Positions 35,744 through 44,095 of a DNA stretch of 64,000 nucleotides are shown here, piece by piece. The DNA comes from Kordia sp. Its GTDB lineage: Bacteria > Bacteroidota > Bacteroidia > Flavobacteriales > Flavobacteriaceae. The stretch is taken from contig NVVR01000010.1 in assembly GCA_002733415.1 (NCBI GenBank), forward strand, positions 21,311 through 85,310, given 5' to 3'. A program made the position numbers and the translations under genes. Positions within the stretch are counted from its first letter, which is position 1. The number at the start of each line of letters is the position of its first letter. The notes beneath the pieces were generated by a model. That model searched no databases. It saw nothing but the letters and a program-made list of their open reading frames with translations, and had not been told where the DNA came from.

Positions 35744-37186
35744 TTAAAAAGCTCTTACAGCTCTTGCAAAATATGAATTACCATCTTTACCACCTCCAGC
35801 TAGAACTCCTGTAGTAAGGTTAACAAACCTAGCAGAACTGGTATTAATTTCAGTAGAACTCCAATGAAATTGATATGTTATTTGTCCTCCATTTGCTGCA
35901 ATTTCAGTGTTAACAATACCTATGTTTAAATACATAGCATATAATTCATCTTCACTAGGTAAAAACCAATCATCATAACCATTAAGACTCAAGTTAGCAA
36001 TTTGATCCACAACAGTTCCAACTGTTGTACAGGCCGCTTCAATTGCTACTGTATTGGTAGCTCCACTTCCTATAACTGAATCAGTTCCTACACTTATGCT
36101 ATCACATCCCCATACTCCTGAAATAAATTGATTACTTACAGCACATACCATACCATGTGTATTATCTGTTGGGTCAACCCAAAATACAACACCACCATCA
36201 CGAAAATCTCCTATTGCTGCAGGTTCAGCTATATCATTTAGATTGATCGTTACAACAGACGTTTCTGTGCTTACCGAATTATCAACTGAAATATTAGCTG
36301 TAATAGTTGGGTTTGTTTCAAAATCGAATAAAGTAGCATCAGTAACGGTTAATTCTCCTGTACTTGCGTTTATGCTTAAAGCACCTGTAGGTGTTTGAGA
36401 GATTATACTATAACTTAAAGTCCCGTCACCATTAGCTTGAACCGTACCTAGAGAATCTCCATTTGTTGGATTTTCATCTATAGCTGTTGTAAAATCTTGA
36501 ATACTTAATTCATTTACATTGTTAAGGTTAATTGTAGCAGTTATAGTTTCTGTAGTTCCAGAATTATCAACTAAAATATCTGCTGTAATTGTAGGATTAG
36601 TTTCAAAATCGAATAAAGTAGCATCAGTAACAGTAAGCTCTCCTGTGTTTGCATCTATACCAAGAGCTCCTGCTGGCGTTTGGGTTGTTATACTATAAGT
36701 TAATGTCCCGTCTCCAGTAGCTTGGACAGTTCCAACAGCATCGCCATTGGTTGGATTTTCATCAATTACTGTAGTGAAATCTTGAACATTTACCTCACTT
36801 AAGTTATTTATATTAATGGTTACAGTTGCATTATTTGCAGCTCCATCAACAGAAACAGTTGCTGTTAGTACTGGGGTTGTTTCAAAGTCGAATAACGTAG
36901 CGTCAGCAACCGTTAACTCTCCAGTACTTGCATCTATATTTAAAGCTCCTGTTGGTGTTTGTGTTGTTATACTGTATACTAAGCTACCTCCGCCAATAGT
37001 TTGCGTAGTTACTACAGTGCCAATAACTTGCCCTACTGTAGGGTTTTCATCAATGGCTACTGCTAAATCTTGAACGCTTATTTCGTTATTCGCTACAATT
37101 ACTGCATCATCGTCGTTACCACAACTTATAAATAGTAGGGTTGTTACTATAAAAACTATGTTTAAAATTGTTTTTAATTTTTTCAT
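35744..37186 (-). CDS. Cadherin-repeat lipoprotein with DUF1566 domain
   Basis: 480 residues. Lipobox at Cys22 (TLLFISCGNDDD), then three cadherin-like repeats of about 95 residues, each carrying IDENPT...G, SITTQTP.GAL and GELTV.DATLFDFET, with repeats 2 and 3 nearly identical in DNA as well. A C-terminal domain of about 165 residues (IGDFRDGGVVFWVDPTDNTH, NGYDDWFLPSEDELYAM, HWSSTEI, FARAVRAF) matches the DUF1566/Lcl type found on surface proteins. Probably a surface-exposed adhesin or binding protein. The first repeat and signal peptide are almost the same as in the next gene upstream. Confidence 0.87.
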   Translation of the reverse strand: MKKLKTILNIVFIVTTLLFISCGNDDDAVIVANNEISVQDLAVAIDENPTVGQVIGTVVTTQTIGGGSLVYSITTQTPTGALNIDASTGELTVADATLFDFETTPVLTATVSVDGAANNATVTININNLSEVNVQDFTTVIDENPTNGDAVGTVQATGDGTLTYSITTQTPAGALGIDANTGELTVTDATLFDFETNPTITADILVDNSGTTETITATINLNNVNELSIQDFTTAIDENPTNGDSLGTVQANGDGTLSYSIISQTPTGALSINASTGELTVTDATLFDFETNPTITANISVDNSVSTETSVVTINLNDIAEPAAIGDFRDGGVVFWVDPTDNTHGMVCAVSNQFISGVWGCDSISVGTDSVIGSGATNTVAIEAACTTVGTVVDQIANLSLNGYDDWFLPSEDELYAMYLNIGIVNTEIAANGGQITYQFHWSSTEINTSSARFVNLTTGVLAGGGKDGNSYFARAVRAF

Positions 37187-37285
37187 GTTATTGGTTGTTT
37201 AAATTAAGTTCTTTTTTATTTTAAAAATTATATAATTCCTTTTTAAGGCTTAAGAAAAAGCGGTTTTTTTAGCTTGAGCAGACTA
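37184..37285. repeat. Direct repeat upstream of cadherin lipoprotein, copy 1
   Basis: About 100 bases from CATGTTATTGGTTGTTTAAA to TTGAGCAGACTA, repeated at 38393-38495 with few differences. It contains a potential hairpin AAAAGCGG...; both copies sit directly upstream of the two paralogous lipoprotein starts. The duplicated promoter region indicates a tandem gene duplication. Confidence 0.8.
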
Positions 37286-37287
37286 CT

Positions 37288-37401
37288 ATGCTCCCAAATA
37301 TCATATTCTTTAGAGCACTAAAAAGGTGAGGTACTTTTCAAAAAGTTTTGTAGCATATCTAATGAGTTGTACTCTCTTTTAATTGTGATTGTTTTTTCCA
37401 T
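37288..37401 (-). pseudogene. Truncated copy of the 128-residue protein gene
   Basis: From ATG at 37401: MEKTITIKREYNSLDMLQNF then LKSTSPF, a TAG, then CSKEYDIWEH. It aligns with the first 38 residues of the 35280-35666 protein (MEKTITVKNEYNSLDTLHNF, CSKDYDIWEH). An in-frame stop replaces Glu28, and the sequence breaks off into the repeated upstream region at 37285. A relic of the same duplication. Confidence 0.85.
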
Positions 37402-37435
37402 TTAATATTAGTTTTAAACAAGAAGTAATGTGTTT

Positions 37436-38395
37436 TTATTCATAAACAGAATATTCTATAACAACTTTAGGGTGTAAATCAGAATCTGCATTATCACTAG
37501 AGGCAAATAACATTCTTCTTGTTGAAGTATTTGTTTCATCTTCTAGTCTTAACATAAAACCATAGTTATTTGATGGATTAGCGATCATATAACTAGTCAT
37601 ATTGGTCACATCAATATCTAAATAATTTTGAACATTCATTGTAGAATTCACTAATACAACTTCATCGTCAACAGTAGTTATTGGTTGACTATTCCATGTA
37701 ACTGTATCTTCTTCCCAACTACTGGTTACACGTTGTAAAAGTGACGTATTTATACCTGAATGAGTACCGTTTGCTGTTGAGTTATAAGAATATAAAGATA
37801 GTTCTACACTTTGTACCGTTGCGCCTGCTGGTATTTGAGAAAAATCGAAACGAATTAAATTTCTGGTTTCTTGAGAATTATACATTCCTGCCATAAAATC
37901 TGGATGAGTTGCTAAATTTTGGTCTGCATTATATTCATAAATAAATGCATCCTTTCCATCAGAAACATCTGGTCTAATTGTTTCGGTATAGTTTACTAAT
38001 ATATCTGGAAGATTATTCAAATTAATAGTAACCATTGCAGTATTTGTAACTCCAATTAAAGAAATGGTTGCTGTAATTGTTTGGTTAGTTTCATAATCAA
38101 ATAACGTAGCATCGGCAACAGTTAGTTCTCCTGTACTTGCGTTAATATTTAAAGCTCCTGTTGGTGTTTGTGTTGTTATACTGTATACTAAGGATCCTCC
38201 GCCAACAGTTTGAGTAGTTTGTACTGTTCCAACTACTTGCCCTACTGTAGGGTTTTCATCAATAGTTACTGCTAAATCTTGAACGCTTATTACATTATTC
38301 GCTACAATTATTGCATCATCGTCGTTACCACAACTTATAAATAATAGGGTTATTGCTATAAAAGCAATATGTAAAAGGATTTTCATTTTTTTCAT
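37436..38395 (-). CDS. Cadherin-repeat lipoprotein with DNRLRE domain
   Basis: 319 residues. Signal and lipobox (LLFISCGNDDDAIIVANN) and the single cadherin-like repeat (VTIDENPTVGQVVGTVQTTQ, TGALNINASTGELTVADAT) are nearly identical to those of the downstream paralogue. The C-terminal 185 residues are unrelated to it and match the DNRLRE type (SQETRNLIRFDFSQIPAGAT, SVELSLYSYN, WEEDTVTWNSQP, DIDVTNMTSYM), a disaggregatase-related beta-sandwich on secreted proteins. So the pair keeps the anchor and stalk but has exchanged its display domain. Confidence 0.87.
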   Translation of the reverse strand: MKKMKILLHIAFIAITLLFISCGNDDDAIIVANNVISVQDLAVTIDENPTVGQVVGTVQTTQTVGGGSLVYSITTQTPTGALNINASTGELTVADATLFDYETNQTITATISLIGVTNTAMVTINLNNLPDILVNYTETIRPDVSDGKDAFIYEYNADQNLATHPDFMAGMYNSQETRNLIRFDFSQIPAGATVQSVELSLYSYNSTANGTHSGINTSLLQRVTSSWEEDTVTWNSQPITTVDDEVVLVNSTMNVQNYLDIDVTNMTSYMIANPSNNYGFMLRLEDETNTSTRRMLFASSDNADSDLHPKVVIEYSVYE

Positions 38396-38495
38396 GTTGT
38401 TGGTTGTTTAAATTAAGTTCTTACTTTATTTTAAAAATTATGTAATTCCATTTTAAGGCTTAAGAAAAAGCGGGTTTTTTAGCTTGAGCAGACTA
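38393..38495. repeat. Direct repeat upstream of cadherin lipoprotein, copy 2
   Basis: Counterpart of 37184-37285 (CATGTTGTTGGTTGTTTAAA to TTGAGCAGACTA). Its left end overlaps the start of the DNRLRE lipoprotein and its right end reaches the stop of the BspA-like gene, so it serves as promoter region and 3' end at once. Confidence 0.8.
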
Positions 38496-40421
38496 ATTAG
38501 CAACAAACTTTTTAGTAACTGTTCCTTTATTAAAATCTAGCTTTAAAATATAGATTCCGCCTGCTAAAAATCTTGTATCTATATTGATTTCCTTTCCTGT
38601 AGTAACTTTAGCTCCTGTAATACTATAAATTGTATAGTTTTCTAATCTAATGCTATTGGAATGCGTTATATTTATTGCATCCGTAGTTGTGATTACGGTG
38701 ATGTCATTAGATAACTCAAAATCAGAAACTCCTAAAGCATCTTGAGTAACCGGGTTAAAACCTGTCCATAAGGCACCTGAATCGTTAACGTACGCGTCCA
38801 TAACAGCAGTACCACCTGGTATGTGTAGGTGAATAGTACCACGATTACTAGTACTACCAAAAGTATCATTTGTACCAGTAGTTATAATTGGTGGTGTTGT
38901 GCTTTCAGAAAAAACATCTGTTAAAGTGGCTATAGAAAAAGCGTAATCTCCAATACTTGTAACACTACTTGGTATGGTAACACTTGTAAGTTGAGCAAGA
39001 GAAGGATTCATAGCAAAAGCAAATTCGCCAATACTCGTAACGCTATTTCCTATAACTAAATTAGTCATCTCATCGTTAGATACAAAAGCATTATCTCCAA
39101 TAGTCAAAACACTATCTGGTATCGTAACACTAGTTATATCATTATACCCAAAAACGTAATCACCTATACCTATAAGACCATTTCCTATAACTAAATTACT
39201 TATTGCATTAGATTCAAAAGCTCGTTGACCAATATTTGTAACACTATCTGGTATGGTAACACTAGTTATACTATTAAAACGAAAAGCGTAATCACCAATA
39301 GTAGCAACATTATTCCCTATTACTAAATTCGTCATGCCATTATTAACAAAAGCTATATTCCCAATACTAATAACACTATCTGGAATGATAACACTAGTTA
39401 AATTATTATTATTTCTTATAGCATTATCACCTATAGTAGTTACACTATCAGGTATACTAATACTAGTTAAGCCTTTATTATTAAAAGCACTATTGCCAAT
39501 TTCAGTCACACTAAAATCTGTACAACCACTAGTAACAGTAGCAGGTATGTTAACAACTGTACCTCCAGCAGTATTATAATCAGTAACAGTTACTTCATTG
39601 TTTGGGTTGGCATTGATTTGATAGGTTATATTACCTACTACAAAAGTACCAGAAAGTCCTTCTGCAACACTATTAAAGCCTGTCCATTGTGCAGTTGCGT
39701 ATGCAGTTGCTGTACCAGTTGGTATAGATAGGTCGATATTACTACGGCTTCCTCCAAAAGAATCAAGATTAGTATTTCCTCCTACCGTTATACCTACAGT
39801 TGGAGGTATAGTACTTTCAGAGACAACACAAGTTAATGGATTACCAAAAAAAGCACCAGCTGCAATAGAAGCAACATTATTAGGTATAGTAACACTAGTT
39901 AACTGATTATTTCTAAAAGCATTTAGTCCAATTGTAGTTACATTATCTGGAATTGCAACATTGATTAGCGAACAGCTTATAAAAGAAAATTGAGCTATGG
40001 ATATTAAATTATTACTAAGCACTACATTAGCCAATAGAGGATTCTCTCCAAAACTAAGATTACTTAATTGCGTAACACTATCAGGAATTGTAACACTTGC
40101 AAGTAAATTAGCTTGAAACGCTCGAGAACCAATAGATGTAACACCATCTGGAATAACAATACTTGTTATTTTCTCAGTTGATCCAAAAGCTAAAAAAGCC
40201 TCATCACCAATTTCTGTAACGTTATATGTTGCAGAATTATAGTCTACGGTAGCAGGGATATTAACTGTTGCACCGCCATTTGCATAATCATAATCTGTAA
40301 TTTCAACATTAGTTGTAGATGGAATAACTGTATATTCAATAAAATTACTATCTGTAAACGTTTGTGAATACCCTATTGTTGCTACACATAGCGTAATTAA
40401 AATAAGTAGTGCTTTTTTCAT
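38493..40421 (-). CDS. BspA-type leucine-rich-repeat protein with T9SS tail
   Basis: 642 residues. Signal peptide (ALLILITLCVATIGYSQ), then two arrays of BspA-like LRRs (about 30-190 and 280-500) with units such as LTSVTIPNNVASIAAGAF and MTNLVIGNNVATIGDYAF, separated by short non-LRR segments with TIPPTVG, and a C-terminal T9SS sorting domain (about 570-642: LENYTIYSITGAKVTTGKEI ... GGIYILKLDFNKGTVTKKFV). A surface or secreted adhesin-like protein. The tandem LRR units make about 1.4 kb of imperfect DNA repeats, prone to recombination. Confidence 0.9.
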   Translation of the reverse strand: MKKALLILITLCVATIGYSQTFTDSNFIEYTVIPSTTNVEITDYDYANGGATVNIPATVDYNSATYNVTEIGDEAFLAFGSTEKITSIVIPDGVTSIGSRAFQANLLASVTIPDSVTQLSNLSFGENPLLANVVLSNNLISIAQFSFISCSLINVAIPDNVTTIGLNAFRNNQLTSVTIPNNVASIAAGAFFGNPLTCVVSESTIPPTVGITVGGNTNLDSFGGSRSNIDLSIPTGTATAYATAQWTGFNSVAEGLSGTFVVGNITYQINANPNNEVTVTDYNTAGGTVVNIPATVTSGCTDFSVTEIGNSAFNNKGLTSISIPDSVTTIGDNAIRNNNNLTSVIIPDSVISIGNIAFVNNGMTNLVIGNNVATIGDYAFRFNSITSVTIPDSVTNIGQRAFESNAISNLVIGNGLIGIGDYVFGYNDITSVTIPDSVLTIGDNAFVSNDEMTNLVIGNSVTSIGEFAFAMNPSLAQLTSVTIPSSVTSIGDYAFSIATLTDVFSESTTPPIITTGTNDTFGSTSNRGTIHLHIPGGTAVMDAYVNDSGALWTGFNPVTQDALGVSDFELSNDITVITTTDAINITHSNSIRLENYTIYSITGAKVTTGKEINIDTRFLAGGIYILKLDFNKGTVTKKFVAN

Positions 40422-40782
40422 CAGAAATTTGTTTTGTATTCCCCTTGAAAAAGGGGGCTTGGTTAATTTAAAAGTTAAAGTGATTCTCAGCTATCTTTAA
40501 GAGTTCACTATTAATCTATGAATCAAAAATATTTAATCAATTACAACTAAACCATGTAAACAGAAGCTTTGTGACGAAACCTATATAAAAAAGTGATGAA
40601 AACTATCGGCCTGAAGAGTGAGGTTGTTTTTTGTAAAAATTAAAATTTAAGAATGAACTATTAACTCCAAATTGTATGGTAAAGATCAAAATGGTTAATC
40701 ATTATATCGGATAAATACAGACTACCTTTGTATAGAAGTTAGCTTGATTTTAATAGGATAGCTTTTAAAAAATAAATTTTTG

Positions 40783-40893
40783 CCATTTCGACATTAGGAA
40801 AAATCACACAAGAAACTCAGCTATATTATTTCTTACAGTAAACTATAGCCGAATGCGATTTCTCACACCACTGTGCTGCGTTTCGAAATGACA
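40783..40893. repeat. Imperfect palindromic intergenic element
   Basis: The left end GCCATTTCGACATTAGGAAA and right end GATTTCTCACACCACTG ... TTTCGAAATGAC are complementary at the termini (CATTTCGA with TCGAAATG). The arrangement GTCATTTCGA...GAAATC...GATTTCTC...TCGAAATGAC is one I know from intergenic regions of many Flavobacteriaceae genomes. It lies in a 520-base gap that holds nothing else recognised except a small CCCCTT/AAGGGG hairpin at 40441-40456. Confidence 0.7.
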
Positions 40894-40944
40894 TTTTAAT
40901 AAAATCAATTTTAAGAAGAGCCTTTTTTTAACTATTAACTGCGA

Positions 40945-43500
40945 TTAGAACTGTATTTTATCTAGCTGTTTTAAATAGGTTTCTCCCACAGGAATAATAT
41001 ACTCTTTTATAGTTACAGAATTTTTAGATTTACCCGTAACTTGATCAATACGTATAATATAGGAACGATGTACGCGTAAGTATTCTAAAGCATCTGGTGT
41101 AGTTGCAATAAAATCGCCTATTTTACACCGAATAGTATATATTTTATCTGAACAGATAATATCTAAATAATTACCTGAAGATTTTATATACAGTATTTCG
41201 TTGGTAGAAATTTTTATTCGCTCCCCATTCATTCTAATCTCTATATATTTTTCATCACGCTTTAATCTCTTTATAAGTAATCTAACAAGTTCTCTAATTA
41301 CATCCTTATTATATGTCAATACACGTATTTTAAAAAAAGCATACACAACCCCTCCTAAGGCTAAAAAACATCCTATGTAAAACCACCCAGTTTTCCAAAA
41401 AGGAGGTGTTATAATAAATTTATATTCTAATTGTTTTTCAGTATAACATTTACTTCCTATACATGGGATAACCTGAAAAGTATATGTTCCATACTCAAGG
41501 TTAGGAAAATTAATACTTCTGTTTTTAGTACTACTCCACTTGTTATCTATTTCTTTTAGTCGATATTGATATTGTAAGTTGTTATTTTTAGCATATGAAA
41601 TTCCTTGAACAAAAAAGCTTATTTTATTTTCATTATAATTTAATTTAGGAATTTCATTATCAGAATAAATTACATCATTAACCTTCACTTCTTTTAGCTC
41701 AAAGTAAATATTATCTAATTGTTTATTATCTAATACTTTTTTTGGCATATAGCATAAGCCATTTTTTGTACCAACCCATAATGTATCATTTATAATTTCT
41801 ACATCCTCAACCTCATTACTCAATAATCCAGCATTTTTATCAATACTAGTTACACTAAAGCTAGTATTATTAAACACTATTCTATTCAAACCTTTATTTG
41901 TACAAGCCCAAATGGTAGTATCATTTTCTACATGTATTTCATTAATTATATTACTTGTTAAGCCATTTTTTTTTGAGATGTTGTAAATATTTTTGCCATA
42001 AATAACAACACCAGCACTTTGAGTTGCAATAAAAAAGCAATCTCCACTCGTACTAACATCTATATCGTCCGATCTATATCCTAATAATTCTGATTCTTTA
42101 GATAACGTTATTATACTATCATTTAATTTTTTAAAAACCCCAAAAGGCGTAGCTATTAAGGTATCCTTTTTCCAAACACTCACATCTTGTATCCGATAAG
42201 GGAACGGAGTATATTTATTTTTATTTATTGCAGAGTAACCAGATGGTCCACTCGTAAAAATAGTTCCGTTTAACGATGGTTCAGATAATTTAATTGAATA
42301 TGTATTAGCTACGAACTCATTGTTTTTCTCAATTGTATGATTAAAGAATACATAAGTCTTATCAGATATAGAATCGTATTCAACTATTGAAGGCGTAGTA
42401 ATACTTGCTTCTTTTTTAAGCTTAAACACTCTATTGGTTCCTATTTTAGCGAAATCTCCATTTTTATACCCAATTAATAATTCATTATTTTTTTTTACCA
42501 AAGAATTGATATGAAAAGAGGTACTATTTTCTGGCTGTTTAAAAACAGCTATCGAAGGGTTTTTAATATAATATACTCCTGAGTTAAGCGTAGTAAACCA
42601 ATAACCACCTTCATGATCTATTAAAAAATTAGTGACAGATTTACCTTTTAAATACTCTTGTATAATTTTTCCTTTACTATTTATTATTTTACTACCTCCG
42701 TAATGATATCCTGCAAAAAAACGAGTACTATCTATTGCTTTTACTCCTAAAGTCATAAATTGACTTTTAATTGTTTTAATGGATTTATTACGACTTATTA
42801 TTGCTATTGAATTTCCATCCATAAAAACCGCTTTTTTATTGCGGACAAGCCATAATGCGTGGATGTGTGATATCTCGGTACTTTTATTTGAATAACTATT
42901 GTTTATTATGTTTTTATCAATTGTTCTAAAATAAAAACCGACATCACCTTTAGAATCATTTTTTAAAACAATACTTTTTTTTGAGGAGTGTCCCTCAAAA
43001 AAATACTTTTTACTTACTTTTCCTTTTTTATTTATTAGTAATTCTCCATTTATATAAACTCCACCAAAATGTACCGTATTAAATTTATCAATAAAAATAC
43101 TTTTTACAATACTACCCTTTCCTAAGGCTTTATTCAATATGCTGTTATGTTTGTAGGCCCTGAAGCCATCGAAGTTTTCATTAAAATAAAATAAGGCTTT
43201 ATGATGAAGTGTATAACACCACACTTGGCCATTCGTTTGCGGATAAAAGCGCAATACTACGTTACCTGGTAAACCATTACTAATATCAAAGTTTTCAAAT
43301 TCATAACCGTTATAGCGCGACAAGCCTTTATCTGTAGCAAACCAAATATATCCTTCTTTATCTTGATAGATATCATACACTTCGGAACTAGGCAAACCTT
43401 CATCTACACCAAAATGTTTGTATATAGGTTCTTGCGCATAACTTGTAGCATAAGAAGCAAGGATTAAAATGAAAGAAAATATACGTGTATGCATTTTCAA
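40945..43500 (-). CDS. Reg_prop sensor protein with LytTR DNA-binding domain
   Basis: 851 residues: a signal peptide (about 1-22), a periplasmic two-component-regulator propeller (about 25-620; blades such as DIYQDKEGYIWFATDKGLSR and IWACTNKGLNRIVF), a Y_Y_Y domain (about 640-715), one transmembrane helix (about 720-740, WFYIGCFLALGGVVYAFFKI) and a cytoplasmic LytTR domain (about 755-851: EILYIKSSGNYLDIICSD, LRVHRSYIIRI). It is a one-component membrane transcription regulator without kinase or receiver. Its target is unknown; the adjacent BspA-like and lipoprotein genes or the ABC transporter are candidates. Confidence 0.9.
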   Translation of the reverse strand: MKMHTRIFSFILILASYATSYAQEPIYKHFGVDEGLPSSEVYDIYQDKEGYIWFATDKGLSRYNGYEFENFDISNGLPGNVVLRFYPQTNGQVWCYTLHHKALFYFNENFDGFRAYKHNSILNKALGKGSIVKSIFIDKFNTVHFGGVYINGELLINKKGKVSKKYFFEGHSSKKSIVLKNDSKGDVGFYFRTIDKNIINNSYSNKSTEISHIHALWLVRNKKAVFMDGNSIAIISRNKSIKTIKSQFMTLGVKAIDSTRFFAGYHYGGSKIINSKGKIIQEYLKGKSVTNFLIDHEGGYWFTTLNSGVYYIKNPSIAVFKQPENSTSFHINSLVKKNNELLIGYKNGDFAKIGTNRVFKLKKEASITTPSIVEYDSISDKTYVFFNHTIEKNNEFVANTYSIKLSEPSLNGTIFTSGPSGYSAINKNKYTPFPYRIQDVSVWKKDTLIATPFGVFKKLNDSIITLSKESELLGYRSDDIDVSTSGDCFFIATQSAGVVIYGKNIYNISKKNGLTSNIINEIHVENDTTIWACTNKGLNRIVFNNTSFSVTSIDKNAGLLSNEVEDVEIINDTLWVGTKNGLCYMPKKVLDNKQLDNIYFELKEVKVNDVIYSDNEIPKLNYNENKISFFVQGISYAKNNNLQYQYRLKEIDNKWSSTKNRSINFPNLEYGTYTFQVIPCIGSKCYTEKQLEYKFIITPPFWKTGWFYIGCFLALGGVVYAFFKIRVLTYNKDVIRELVRLLIKRLKRDEKYIEIRMNGERIKISTNEILYIKSSGNYLDIICSDKIYTIRCKIGDFIATTPDALEYLRVHRSYIIRIDQVTGKSKNSVTIKEYIIPVGETYLKQLDKIQF

Positions 43501-43695
43501 TAGATAGTGTTTTCTACAAAAATACTATTTTAAATAGTATAGCAATATGTATTGTAAAAACGTTTTTTGGGTTCGTCACTATTTTACATGTGTTCATCCC
43601 TAACGGTTTATTTTACTATATAAAAATGGTGTTTGTGTTTTTATACAACTAAAAAAAGCGAAAAATTAATATTGAAATATTTTGTTTTGCATTAA
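43501..43695. promoter_or_regulatory. Upstream region of the reg_prop gene
   Basis: About 195 AT-rich bases between the reg_prop start and a LytTR gene fragment on the other strand. It should hold the promoter of the regulator. No distinct motif was found. Confidence 0.35.
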
Positions 43696-44035
43696 AAGGA
43701 GAGTCTCACTAAAATTACGACTCAAACAAGCCCCAGTATTTTTATCAAGGATAGTAAAAAACATTATCAGGTAAAATTAGACGCTATTTTATTCGCTGAA
43801 GCTTATGGAAACTATGTAAAAGTCCATTTGGAAGACCAAACCATTGTGACTACATCAAGCCTTAACTTCCTTTGAAGAGGCATTGCCTAAGGGTCAATTT
43901 GTAAAAGTTCATAAATCCTTTATTATAGCGAAAGATAAAATCACTCTTATCGAAGGCAATCTCATCCATGTTTTACAACATAAAATACCGGTTGGAAAAA
44001 TGTATAAGTTGAATATTAACAAGCTATTGAAATAG
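43696..44035 (+). pseudogene. LytTR DNA-binding domain, degraded fragment
   Basis: The plus strand reads PSIFIKDSKKHYQVKLDAIL then FAEAYGNYVKVHLEDQ, stops at a TGA after LNFL, and in the next frame continues LTSFEEALPKGQFVKVHKSF to PVGKMYKLNINKLLK, TAG at 44035. That is a whole LytTR domain with one inserted base near 43863 and no receiver in front. It resembles the C-terminus of the intact regulator at 49288-49986 (QVHKSFAVSIKHIK, PIGKMYKLNISMLLK), so it is probably a relic of a related response regulator. Confidence 0.85.
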
Positions 44036-44095
44036 GAAGGTCTTTTTATTTGAAATTAGGACGGCTTCTTTAAAATAATATGCACTTGAACCCTA

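Noticed and set aside
36816..37073. Plus-strand frame opposite the cadherin-like repeats
   Set aside because: Antisense shadow of a strongly supported lipoprotein; the open length follows from the repeat composition.
38900..40150. Regularly spaced DNA repeats suggestive of a CRISPR array
   Set aside because: They are codons of BspA-like LRR units, imperfect and continuous, with no unique spacers and no cas genes.
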